Notes under the pieces: model-generated | Seen by the model: the letters and a program-made list of their open reading frames with translations, nothing else | Database searches by the model: none | What the model was told of the DNA's origin: nothing | In this document: positions 55,172-64,000 of the stretch, one piece after another | Layout: every line of letters begins with the position of its first letter | Position numbering within the stretch: position 1 is the stretch's first letter | Program-made: the position numbers and the translations under genes | Assembly (NCBI RefSeq): GCF_900143685.1 | Contig: NZ_LT671675.1 | Location: 967,111 to 1,031,110, forward strand | From: Parolsenella massiliensis | GTDB lineage: Bacteria > Actinomycetota > Coriobacteriia > Coriobacteriales > Atopobiaceae | DNA: 64,000 bases | Reading direction: 5' to 3'

Positions 55172-56369
55172 CGACTGCACGAACTTCTACTTCGAGATCG
55201 ACCGCGAAGACGAGCTTCGCCGCAAGGGGCCATCCAAGGAGAGGAGGGCCGATCCGATCGTCGGCATGGGCCTCTTGCTCGACGCTGACTGCGTGCCCTT
55301 AGGCATGAGAATATACCCCGGCAACGAAAGCGAAAAGCCCGTCTTGAAGCGGGCGATCGACGAGATGAGACGGCGCGCGGGCGTGACCGGCAAGGTCGTA
55401 CGCGTGGCCGACAAAGGCTTGAACTGCGCGGACAACGTCGCCGATGCCGTGCTGTCGGGAGACGGCTACATCTTCTCCAAGTCCGTCAAGCAATTGCCAA
55501 GAGCGGAGCTCGCATGGGTCCTCTCCGACGAGGGCTGGGTCGATGTCGCAGGGGTCGACGGCCAAGCGCGCTACAGCTACAAGAAGGTCGTCGGCGACTT
55601 CGAGTACAAGGTCAACAGCGAGAACGGCAAGAAAAGAGCGGTGGCGCTGCCCGAGAAGCGCGTGGCCACCTACAGCCCCAAGCTCGCCAAAAAGCAGCTC
55701 GCCGAGATAAACCGGCAGATTGAGAAGGCGAGGTCATTGCGCCTTGCCGCGGCGAAGAAGTCCGAGTACGGCGACAGCGCCAGATACGTGACCTTCACCG
55801 CAGTCGACGCCGACGGCGAGGTACCCGACGGCATGCAGGTAGCCTGCTCGCTCAACCGCGAGGCAATCGAGCGGGCGCGGTCGCTCGCAGGCTACAACAT
55901 GATTGTGACCTCAGAGGTCAATATGCCGGCAAGTGAAATCTACGATGCGTACCACAATCTGTGGCGCATCGAGGAATCGTTCCGCGTGATGAAGTCGCAG
56001 CTGGACGCACGACCGGTGTACATGCAGAAACCAAACAGCATCAAAGGGCACTTCCTCGTATGCTATATCGCGGTGCTACTGCTGCGCCTTTTACAGGTGA
56101 AGGTGCTCGGCAACAGGTACAGCTCAGAAGAGATCGTGGCGTTTGCGCGCGGGTTCAGGGTAGTGGAAGCCTCGCCGCGCAAGTATGTGAATCTGTCACG
56201 CTCTTCCTCGCTCCTCGACGAACTCGAGCGGCTGAGCGGTCAGCCGCTGGGCAACTACTACCTGAAAAAGAGCGAAGTTGATGCAATTTTGAACACGAAG
56301 CTCGACTTCGAGGCAACTCAAGACGGAGTGTCTTAGCACCACTTTTGCATTTTATTCTCGGAAGTCGGG
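55168..56369 (+). mobile_element. IS1634-family element, 5'-truncated copy
   Basis: 1202 bp matching 49879-51080 with a constant offset of 5289 and no difference that I found. The left 0.8 kb, including terminal repeat, promoter and first 193 codons, is missing; it abuts gdhA. The right end is intact and followed after one base by the 73-bp repeat. Confidence 0.9.
55170..56336 (+). pseudogene. Truncated transposase, catalytic half retained
   Basis: Encodes residues 194-581 of the full transposase in frame to the stop, keeping all three DDE positions. An ATG at 55080 in gdhA antisense sequence is in frame and would give a 418-residue chimera, but no SD or promoter is evident. The N-terminal DNA-binding part is gone, so it is probably not active alone. 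It might interfere with the full copy if expressed. Confidence 0.85.
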
Positions 56370-56370
56370 A

Positions 56371-56443
56371 AGTATACGGAAAGCGTTCGCAAGTGCAACC
56401 CAAAATTTTGACGAATTTTCGAGACGTCTCCCGCGAGGTCCCC
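56371..56443. repeat. 73-bp direct repeat, right copy (duplicated tRNA-Asn promoter)
   Basis: 72/73 identity to 49004-49076. It keeps TTGCAC (56393-56398) and TATACT (56371-56376) on the minus strand, so the duplicate promoter points left into the truncated IS in antisense direction and on to the gdhA remnant. Confidence 0.9.
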
Positions 56444-56569
56444 ACGAAGGCCGCCAAACGAGGCGAATTTGCTGGCAAGCGGGTTCCTTGCCCTCGCATT
56501 TGCGAGAATGGGACGCGTCGCGAGGCGCAGCTCTCGCCGTCATGGTCACGTTGAGAACTCGGAGGCACG

Positions 56570-57355
56570 GTGTCCGGAAGAAACGCTCCAGCCCCACTCG
56601 TCGCCAAGCTTGGCTCCGCCCTGCTCGTCCTGGCGGCGCTCGCCTGGCAGGCGATTGGCGGCATCGTGCCGGGAACCGTGCCCGTCTCGGGCAGCGCGGC
56701 AGATTCGGCGTCTTCCTCGGCAAACGCTTCGATACCAGAGGGCTGGCAGAGCTGGAACGAGCAGGCGGCTCCCAATTACGTGCTCGAGGAGGGACCCGCC
56801 CAGGTTCGTGCGGACGTGGAGGCGGAGCAGATCAGCTACTCCGCCCTCGACGAGCTCGGCAGGCCCAGTCTGGCGGCCGCAAGCCTCACCCACGAGACGC
56901 GTGTGCAGGCAAAGGAGCGCGGCAGACAGGACATCGACGTCAACCCAGCCGGCTGGCCTGAGACCAACCCCAAGGTGAGCATAGAGACGCCCAGCGGCGA
57001 CACCTACAAGGGCCGCTTCTGGAACCGCTCGCACCTTTTGGCCGACAGCCTGGGAGGAGACCCCACGCGCGAGAACCTCGTGACGGGCACCCGCATGCAG
57101 AACGCCGGCGGTAACGACAACGAGGGCGGCATGGCCTTTGGCGAGCAGATGGCGAGGTCCTGGCTCGACGACCACGAGACGGGCACGCTATACTACTCGG
57201 CCCTTCCCCTCTATGTGGGCGACGAGCCCATACCTCGCGCCGTCGTCGTGGACATGCGCTCCTCAGACGGCCAAATTGACTGCGAGCTCTTGGTCTTCAA
57301 CGCGGCAAAGGGCTATGAGGTCGACTACGAGACGGGCGGCGTGACGCGCTCGTAG
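56570..57355 (+). CDS. Secreted DNA/RNA non-specific endonuclease (EndA/Spd-like)
   Basis: 261 residues, GTG start with GGAGG 5 nt upstream. N-terminal signal or anchor (LGSALLVLAALAWQAIGGIV), then a beta-beta-alpha-metal nuclease of the Endonuclea_NS_2 type: RFWNRSHLLADSLGGDPTRE (the H is the general base; Asn instead of the Asp of DRGH) and NLVTGTRMQNAGGNDN with the metal-binding Asn. Streptodornases and pneumococcal EndA share this form; EndA degrades one DNA strand during uptake. It is the first gene to the right of the IS block. Confidence 0.85.
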   Translation: MSGRNAPAPLVAKLGSALLVLAALAWQAIGGIVPGTVPVSGSAADSASSSANASIPEGWQSWNEQAAPNYVLEEGPAQVRADVEAEQISYSALDELGRPSLAAASLTHETRVQAKERGRQDIDVNPAGWPETNPKVSIETPSGDTYKGRFWNRSHLLADSLGGDPTRENLVTGTRMQNAGGNDNEGGMAFGEQMARSWLDDHETGTLYYSALPLYVGDEPIPRAVVVDMRSSDGQIDCELLVFNAAKGYEVDYETGGVTRS

Positions 57356-57379
57356 CCGACCCCCCGAGGACAGGCGGGC

Positions 57380-57649
57380 CTATTCCCCTTGCCTGACCTT
57401 ATAGGCAGCCAGCTCGCGCTCGACGCGCTTGTCGCCCGTCTCGTTGACCCACCAGGGCCACTTGACCCGGCACGCCGGCTCGCTCGCTTGCGAGAACCAC
57501 GCGCGGAGCTCGTCGAGGCTCACGGGGGCATAGCCGTTCGCGTCGACGCCAACGTCGTAGCGAAGCAGCCCCTGCTTCACGTTCATGAGGTTAAAGGCGC
57601 TCCCCTGCGAGTGGATGTGCCCGTGAAGGTGCCAGGAGCCGTGGCTCAT
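57380..57649 (-). pseudogene. Calcineurin-like phosphoesterase remnant
   Basis: 89 residues from MSHGSWHLHGHIHSQG. The GHxH metal motif HLHGHIHS belongs near the C-terminus of small metallophosphoesterases (about 170-190 residues). The upstream Asp/Asn/His motifs are absent and the 70 bp before it show no continuation. It is a 5'-truncated gene, convergent with the nuclease gene. Confidence 0.65.
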
Positions 57650-57790
57650 TCATGTGCGTGCTCTTTTCTTATGGTGCAGCCGCGACTAGCGCAACCGCCT
57701 AAGCGAATGATTCAAATCTAAATGCGTTGCGCGGCCCACGGCCCTCACGTGCGAGAATGGAGCCACTCGATTATGCCGAAGGAGCTCCGC

Positions 57791-58567
57791 ATGTCCACGT
57801 TTCTCAATGACAGCCCAATCTTTGGCCCCGTTCGCAGCCGTAGGCTGGGGGTGTCGCTTGGCGTCAACATGATGCCGGCCACGGGCAAGATCTGCACGTT
57901 CGACTGCCTGTACTGCGAGAACGGCTTCAATGACGAGCGCCGTTGCGGACGTCCGCACAACACGGCAGAAACTGCGCTCGACGCGCTCGAGCGCACGCTG
58001 ACAGACATGCACGAGACGGGTGAGCTCCCCGACGTCATCACGTTCGCGGGAAACGGCGAGCCCACCGCGGCGCCCGAGTTTCCTCAGGCCATCGCGGGTG
58101 CCATACGCCTGAGAGACGAGCTTGCCCCCGCGTGCAAGATCGCCGTGCTCTCGAACGGAACGAGGGCAGACGTCCCAGCCGTCCACGATGCGCTCATGAA
58201 GGTCGATGACAATATCCTCAAGCTTGACACCGTTGACCCCTCCTACATTCAGCTGCTTGACCAGCCCGTTGGACCCTATGACGTCGAGCACCAGATCGAG
58301 ACGTTCGCGAGCTTTGACGGCCACGCCATCATCCAGACGATGTTTCTCACCGGCTCGTTTGGCGGACGCAGCCTCGACAACACCGGCGACGAGCACGTTG
58401 GACCATGGCTTGAGGCGCTCGAGCGCATACGCCCGCAGATGGCCACTATCTACACCGTGGCGCGGGACACCCCGACCCCCGGTCTCGAGAAGGCCCCCAA
58501 GGAGGCGCTCGATGCCATCGCAGGTCGCGTGCGCGCGCTGGGCATCCCGTGCCAGGTGAGCTACTAG
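57791..58567 (+). CDS. Radical SAM protein of unknown function
   Basis: 258 residues from ATG 57791 (AAGGAG upstream; an in-frame ATG at 57773 is weaker). SAM motif CTFDCLYCENG, then FAGNGEPTAAPEFPQAIAGA and a compact barrel ending IPCQVSY. The short size and CxxDCxYC spacing match the family annotated as MoaA/NifB-like or wybutosine-like radical SAM proteins in Gram-positives. Role unknown. trmL follows on the same strand. Confidence 0.8.
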   Translation: MSTFLNDSPIFGPVRSRRLGVSLGVNMMPATGKICTFDCLYCENGFNDERRCGRPHNTAETALDALERTLTDMHETGELPDVITFAGNGEPTAAPEFPQAIAGAIRLRDELAPACKIAVLSNGTRADVPAVHDALMKVDDNILKLDTVDPSYIQLLDQPVGPYDVEHQIETFASFDGHAIIQTMFLTGSFGGRSLDNTGDEHVGPWLEALERIRPQMATIYTVARDTPTPGLEKAPKEALDAIAGRVRALGIPCQVSY

Positions 58568-58680
58568 CGCCGCCCGAAGGAGTCCTTTCAAACAATTGCG
58601 TGGGTCGACCCAGCAGTCACTATAGCTTCCGGCTCACGTTCACGGATATTCTCCCTAAGCTGCAGTTTTGAGGAACTACC

Positions 58681-59265
58681 ATGTTCAACATCGTGCTCTA
58701 TGAGCCAGAGATTCCCTCCAACACGGGAAATATCGGACGCACGTGCGTGGTCACGGGATCTCGCCTTCACCTCATCGAGCCTCTGGGGTTTTCGCTCGAA
58801 GACGACATGCTGCGACGCGCCGGACTTGGCTACTGGCACAGCCTGGACGTCAGAACCTATGCGAGCTGGGAGGTCTTTCTCGCGCAAAACGGGCTTAGGC
58901 AGGACGATGCCAGGCTTCACCTCCTCACGAAGAAGGCGAGGCGCACCTACACGGAGGCGAGCTACTCCCCTGGCGACTTCCTCGTCTTTGGCAAGGAGTC
59001 GACGGGGCTTTCCGAGGAGCTCCTCGCGCGCGTGCCCGAGCGCTGCGAGCGCATCCCGATGCTTCCCGACGCCGCAAGCATCAAGGACGCAGACGCCTGG
59101 GCCGAACGCTGCGGAGCGCGTGCGGACCACAGGGCGCTTCGCCAGGACGTCTGCGGCAACTTCGTGGACCCAGATGACTACCACATCAGTGCCCTCAACC
59201 TGTCAAACTCCGCAGCCATCGTGCTGTACGAGGCCCTGCGCCAGACGGGCTTTGCGGGTATGTAG
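58681..59265 (+). CDS. trmL: tRNA (cytidine/uridine-2'-O-)-methyltransferase TrmL
   Basis: 194 residues of the SpoU/SPOUT class: MFNIVLYEPEIPSNTGNIGR, LVFGKESTGLSEELLAR, IPMLPDAA and the knot motif ALNLSNSAAIVLYEALRQ. TrmL methylates the wobble ribose of tRNA-Leu. About 35 extra residues lie between IPM and ALNLSNS compared with the 157-residue E. coli enzyme, where the motif normally continues directly. A palindrome TGGGTCGACCCA lies 68 bp upstream. Confidence 0.9.
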   Translation: MFNIVLYEPEIPSNTGNIGRTCVVTGSRLHLIEPLGFSLEDDMLRRAGLGYWHSLDVRTYASWEVFLAQNGLRQDDARLHLLTKKARRTYTEASYSPGDFLVFGKESTGLSEELLARVPERCERIPMLPDAASIKDADAWAERCGARADHRALRQDVCGNFVDPDDYHISALNLSNSAAIVLYEALRQTGFAGM

Positions 59266-59276
59266 CAAGGACTCGA

Positions 59277-59816
59277 CTAGAAGCAGAGTTTGACGAGCGC
59301 CTGTTTGAGGCCGTCGAGGCAGTCCCAGGTGCCGTCTGCGTTCTTCTGGCAGTAGGCGTCGGCCTCTTGCTGCGTGAGCGGGGCATCGGCTATGCACTGG
59401 AGCAGCACGGCGCCGGCCTCTGAGCCGCTGAGGCCCTTCGACTTGGCCTGGAAGTCGGCGACGATTCCCGTGACCGAGCGGCACGTGAGCCTCACCTTGC
59501 ACGTGGCGCTGGTGCCCGTGCCCGTCGTGTCCGCGACCTCGTAGTCAAAGCCCTGCAGATAGGCAACGGCCACGTCGTGGGAGGAGAGGCCCATGTCGTC
59601 AAGAAGGCTGCCGACATAGCTCGTGAGCGTATCCTCGACGAGCTGCTCCGAGTCTCCGCTGCAGGTCTTGAGACCGTCCAAGCGTGTGGAGACATCGTCC
59701 TTGATGGCCTGCTCGTCGGAGGACGAGAAGTCCGAGCCGCCACAGCCCGCAAGCAGAAGCGCCGCCACGGCGAGAAGCGCGCAGAGCGCAGGCACGGCAA
59801 ATCGAAGCTTTCTCAT
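59277..59816 (-). CDS. Lipoprotein of unknown function
   Basis: 179 residues with a signal peptide and lipobox LLLAGC (Cys25). The mature part is acidic, with five further Cys (TCSGDS, TCKVRLTC, LQCIADA, TYCQKN-like region, KLCF end) that may form disulfides outside the cell. The family is not recognised. It is convergent with trmL (11-bp gap) and lies downstream of rpoD, separated by a terminator. Confidence 0.75.
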   Translation of the reverse strand: MRKLRFAVPALCALLAVAALLLAGCGGSDFSSSDEQAIKDDVSTRLDGLKTCSGDSEQLVEDTLTSYVGSLLDDMGLSSHDVAVAYLQGFDYEVADTTGTGTSATCKVRLTCRSVTGIVADFQAKSKGLSGSEAGAVLLQCIADAPLTQQEADAYCQKNADGTWDCLDGLKQALVKLCF

Positions 59817-59827
59817 GGCTACCTCCT

Positions 59828-59860
59828 AAAAATGGCCCCGCAGACTAAGCCACGGAGCCA
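59828..59860 (-). terminator. Intrinsic terminator of rpoD
   Basis: On the minus strand TGGCTCCG and CGGGGCCA (one wobble, 12-nt loop) followed by TTTTTA. It ends ribF-dnaG-rpoD before the lipoprotein gene. Confidence 0.75.
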
Positions 59861-59897
59861 TCATATCAACAAATCGTTTCGAAGAGTTTACGCGAGG

Positions 59898-61229
<1,332 letters not shown>

Positions 61230-61266
61230 GGACTTCCTCTCGACGGCAGTCGATGCACAGATGTTG

Positions 61267-61294
61267 CTTATATTACCCTGAACACACGGTTTAA
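61267..61294 (-). promoter_or_regulatory. rpoD: Candidate rpoD promoter
   Basis: TTAAAC (61289-61294), 16 bp, TATAAG (61267-61272) on the minus strand, in the 121-bp spacer after dnaG. A small CTTCCC/GGGAAG hairpin at 61321-61336 lies upstream. rpoD may thus be expressed apart from dnaG. Confidence 0.5.
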
Positions 61295-61350
61295 CGCGCA
61301 GAAACGCAAGAAATGCGCAGCTTCCCACGAGGGAAGGGCATGCGCCCCGC

Positions 61351-63243
61351 CTACTCGAGCGGCTGGGACGCTCGGACCTCGTCGCGCCTTGCCCGCAGCT
61401 GCGAGAGCTCCTGGAGCGCTGCTCGCATGTCCTGCGAATCCATCGTCCCCAACGAGCTCGTGAGCTGGGAGATGCGCCGGTCAAGCGAGCGGATCTCCGC
61501 CTCCCCCACGACGAACTCGACGTTCTTGGCATCGTCCCAGGAACTCGTGGACGAGAAGGCGCTCGAGCTCAGGATGCGCGGAGCGTCCGGGCAGGCGCGG
61601 GTGGCCACGGCCACCGCCTCTGCCGCGGGCGTTCCCTCCGGTGTGGCGAGAATGGCCCACGCTATGGCCTCGTGCCGGGCGTCTGCCCAGCCAAACGTTG
61701 CGATCCTGTCCGCATAGGGACGAAACAGGTCGGGGTTGGAGGCAAGCAGCGCCAGCAGGTTGCGCTCGGCGCGAAGCTGGGTACGGTCCTCGGCGGAGAG
61801 CTCGGAGAAGGCATCCGTGGGCACGGGGGCAACGTCTTGGGACGCCTCGTCGTAGCCCTCGTAGCCGTAGTCGTCATAGGGCGGTTCGTCGTCGTAGGTG
61901 GGTCCCTCGGGCACCGCAGGCGCCGTGCGCGCCGTCCCGCTCGCCTGCTCGCCGGGCTGCTCGATCGGGGTCTCACGCACCTTGCGTCGCGCCGCCTCCA
62001 GGTCAACGCCCAGCCGGCCCACCACCTGCTGCAGGTAGGAGTCGAGAAGGTAGGACTCCTTGAGGGGGGCGAGCACCTTCGCCACGTCATCGAGCGCGCG
62101 AAGCCTAAGGCCCGGGCTCGAGAGGTCTGTCCCCTCGAGCTTCTTCTCGAGCACGAAGTCGATGAGGGGACGCGCGCCGCGAAGCTGCTCGGCCATGGCC
62201 TCGGGGCCATGGACCTTGAGGAACTCGTCGGGGTCCTGGTTGTCGGGCAGCACGACGCACGTGAGGGCGGCCTGTGTGCTCTCCACGTAGCGGACGGCGG
62301 CCTCGGCGGCGTGCTGGCCGGCGGCGTCGCCGTCGAACATGCACACGATCGTCTTGGCGAAGCGCGAGAGCGTCTTCACGTGGTCAAGAGACAGCGCCGT
62401 TCCCAACGCGGCAACCGTATTGGTGAAGCCCGCCTCGTGCATGGAGATGACGTCCATGTAGCCCTCGGTCACGATGGCGTAGCCCTTGGCGGCGATGCTG
62501 TCCTTGGCATAGTCGAACGCGAACATATGCTTGCTCTTGTGAAAGACGCTCGTCTCGCGCGTGTTGAGGTACTTGGGCTTGGCGTCTCCCATGACACGGC
62601 CGCCAAAGCCAATGCAGCGGCCCTGTTCGTCGTGAATGGGAAACATGACCCTATTGTAGAACTGGTCTCGCGCACGTCCCGAGCGGCTGGAGATGAGATC
62701 TGCGGCCTCGAGCTCCTGACGGGAGAACCCCGCGGCCGTGAGCTCGCGCATGAGCGAGACGCCCGGATCGGCAAAGCCAAGGTGCCAGCGAGAGCAGATG
62801 TCCGAGTTGAAGCCGCGCCCGGCGAAGTAGCGCCTCGCGGCAGCGGCAGCCTCGCTGCGGCCGCGCATGAGGCGAACGGAGTAGGCGGACTGGGCCGCCT
62901 CGAGGGCGTCGACCACACGCGTGCGCTTGGGCCCGCGGCGGCCGCCCGCAGGGGCATCGTCAATGTCGATATGGGCGCGATCGGCCAAAAAGCGTACGGA
63001 GTCGAGAAAGTCGAGGCCCTCGCGCTTCATGACGTAGTCAAAGACGTCGCCCCCGGAGTGGCAGCCAAAGCAGTGCCACAGGCCCGTGGCGGGCGTCACG
63101 TGAAACGACGGGCTCTTCTCGTGGTGGAAGGGACAGCAGCCCCAAAAGTCTGAGCCACGCTGGCGAAGCACGACCGTCTCGGAGACAAGCGCCACGATAT
63201 CGGTCGCCTGGCGGACGCGCTCCTTGTCCTCCTCGGTTATCAC
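61351..63243 (-). CDS. dnaG: DNA primase
   Basis: 630 residues from GTG 63241-63243, overlapping the ribF stop (GTGA). CHC2 zinc finger ([14 protein letters not shown] ... [13 protein letters not shown]), catalytic core ([20 protein letters not shown]), Toprim with [12 protein letters not shown] and [14 protein letters not shown], then a helicase-binding C-terminus. It makes replication primers. Pairing with rpoD is classical; ribF upstream with overlap is less usual. Confidence 0.95.
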   Translation of the reverse strand: MITEEDKERVRQATDIVALVSETVVLRQRGSDFWGCCPFHHEKSPSFHVTPATGLWHCFGCHSGGDVFDYVMKREGLDFLDSVRFLADRAHIDIDDAPAGGRRGPKRTRVVDALEAAQSAYSVRLMRGRSEAAAAARRYFAGRGFNSDICSRWHLGFADPGVSLMRELTAAGFSRQELEAADLISSRSGRARDQFYNRVMFPIHDEQGRCIGFGGRVMGDAKPKYLNTRETSVFHKSKHMFAFDYAKDSIAAKGYAIVTEGYMDVISMHEAGFTNTVAALGTALSLDHVKTLSRFAKTIVCMFDGDAAGQHAAEAAVRYVESTQAALTCVVLPDNQDPDEFLKVHGPEAMAEQLRGARPLIDFVLEKKLEGTDLSSPGLRLRALDDVAKVLAPLKESYLLDSYLQQVVGRLGVDLEAARRKVRETPIEQPGEQASGTARTAPAVPEGPTYDDEPPYDDYGYEGYDEASQDVAPVPTDAFSELSAEDRTQLRAERNLLALLASNPDLFRPYADRIATFGWADARHEAIAWAILATPEGTPAAEAVAVATRACPDAPRILSSSAFSSTSSWDDAKNVEFVVGEAEIRSLDRRISQLTSSLGTMDSQDMRAALQELSQLRARRDEVRASQPLE

Positions 63244-64000
63244 AGGACCTCGCCCTCCCCCAGATACGTGCCAACCCATGCGACGTTGCCAAGAACCGTG
63301 GCCTCGAGCTCTTCAAGCGAGGAGAACCTGCGCGGCTCGCGGAGCCATACCACGAAGCTCACCGAGAGCCTAGCCCCATACAGGTCTCCCGAGAAGCCCA
63401 GCAGCGTGGCCTCGAGAAACGGCTCGCCCTGCACCCCACCGAACGAGCGAGGCGCCCCGACGTTGACGGCGGCGGGCCAGGCGTGCGCGCCGTCGCACGC
63501 GAGCGCGGCATAGACGCCCTCGGCGGGAAGGCACGTCTCGGCGGGAATGCGCACGTTGGCCGTGGGAAAGCCAAACGAGGCCCCCTCTCCCCTACCGTGC
63601 TCCACCTGTCCGCGCACCATGTGGTCGCGCTCGAGAAGCCCCGCGGCCGCCTCGACCTTGCCCGCGCGCACGAGGCCGCGGATGCGCGTGGCGCTCACCA
63701 TCTGACCAGACTCGCTCACGAGCTCGTGCCCGTGGACGTCAATGCCGAGCGGGCCTGCGACCTCGCGAAGCGCGTCGACCGTTCCGGCCCCGCCCGCTCC
63801 CATGCGGAAGTCCGCGCCCACGTGGATGGAGAGCGGGCGCGCCGCAGGCACGAGCCAGTCCGTGAGAAAGCGCTCGTAGCTCGTGGACGCGAGCTCACGC
63901 GTGAACGGCACCACGAGCACGGCATCGAGCCCGAGCGTCGAGAGCAGCCTCACGCGGTCCTCGACGCAGAGCAGCGTGGCATTGACGATGGGCCCGGCGA
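63240..64000 (-). CDS. ribF: Riboflavin kinase / FAD synthetase, 5' end beyond window
   Basis: The last 253 codons are visible and the frame runs off the right edge (VEDRVRLLSTLGLDAVLVVP). FMN adenylyltransferase part: VGADFRMGAGGAGTVDALRE, SATRIRGLVRAGKVEAA. Riboflavin kinase part: GQVEHGRGEGASFGFPTANV and the C-terminal barrel with VNVGAPRSFGGVQG. The enzyme makes FMN and FAD. The N-terminal HxGH motif lies outside the window. Confidence 0.93.
   Translation of the reverse strand, partial: AGPIVNATLLCVEDRVRLLSTLGLDAVLVVPFTRELASTSYERFLTDWLVPAARPLSIHVGADFRMGAGGAGTVDALREVAGPLGIDVHGHELVSESGQMVSATRIRGLVRAGKVEAAAGLLERDHMVRGQVEHGRGEGASFGFPTANVRIPAETCLPAEGVYAALACDGAHAWPAAVNVGAPRSFGGVQGEPFLEATLLGFSGDLYGARLSVSFVVWLREPRRFSSLEELEATVLGNVAWVGTYLGEGEVL

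Noticed and set aside
49004-56443. Genomic island with attL/attR beside tRNA-Asn
   Set aside because: The direct repeats do not include any tRNA sequence, there is no integrase, and the repeats abut IS ends. A long target duplication explains them better.
58601-58612. Palindrome TGGGTCGACCCA upstream of trmL as operator
   Set aside because: No partner sites or promoter context; such GC palindromes are common by chance in this composition.

Overview
This 64 kb window is GC-rich, almost gap-free bacterial chromosome. The actinobacterial-type integration host factor, third-codon GC bias and gene repertoire point to Actinomycetota, most likely class Coriobacteriia (Olsenella/Atopobium/Collinsella relatives). 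No rRNA, CRISPR array or prophage was seen. One tRNA gene (Asn) is present. Most genes lie on the minus strand in tightly overlapping operons.

Layout, left to right. 1-18175 is housekeeping on the minus strand: a YajQ fragment, a RodZ-like protein, FtsK, RNase J, PNPase, S15, an unknown plus-strand gene with an ArsP_2-type permease, then the operon dnaJ2-dnaJ-mtaB-phoH-ybeY-dgkA-era-recO. 18376-25783 holds EttA and a cell-envelope module: a GT-C type membrane glycosyltransferase, an LtaS/EptA-like phosphotransferase broken by two compensating one-base indels, and a protein joining a YidC-like insertase to a TagF-like CDP-glycerol glycerophosphotransferase. 25893-42775 holds hemW-dus-lepA, rpsT, holA, the DNA-uptake genes comEC-comEA, thiI, rpoZ-gmk-mIHF and the pyrimidine operon pyrR-B-C-K-D-F, whose leader has an attenuator-like terminator and a possible competing antiterminator. 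42975-48831 is a surface polysaccharide locus (GlfT2-like and GlfT1-like glycosyltransferases, a Wzt/Wzm-type exporter and an EpsG-like polymerase) reminiscent of mycobacterial galactan genes. tRNA-Asn follows.

49004-56443 is the accessory region. An IS1634-family element and a 5'-truncated second copy share 1202 bp that appear identical. They enclose a large membrane-anchored transglutaminase-like protein and a decapitated gdhA. The whole block lies between two near-identical 73-bp direct repeats made from the tRNA-Asn promoter. This fits the long target duplications of IS1634-type elements, but the inner 4 kb could also be an assembly mis-join at a repeat and should be checked with long reads.

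56570-64000 returns to ordinary chromosome: an EndA/Spd-like secreted nuclease, a phosphoesterase remnant, a small radical SAM protein, TrmL, a lipoprotein, and ribF-dnaG-rpoD.

The most noteworthy items are the YidC-TagF fusion with its partner phosphotransferase, the galactan-like locus, and the IS-bounded block that duplicates a tRNA promoter. Function calls come from reading motifs; no database search was run.
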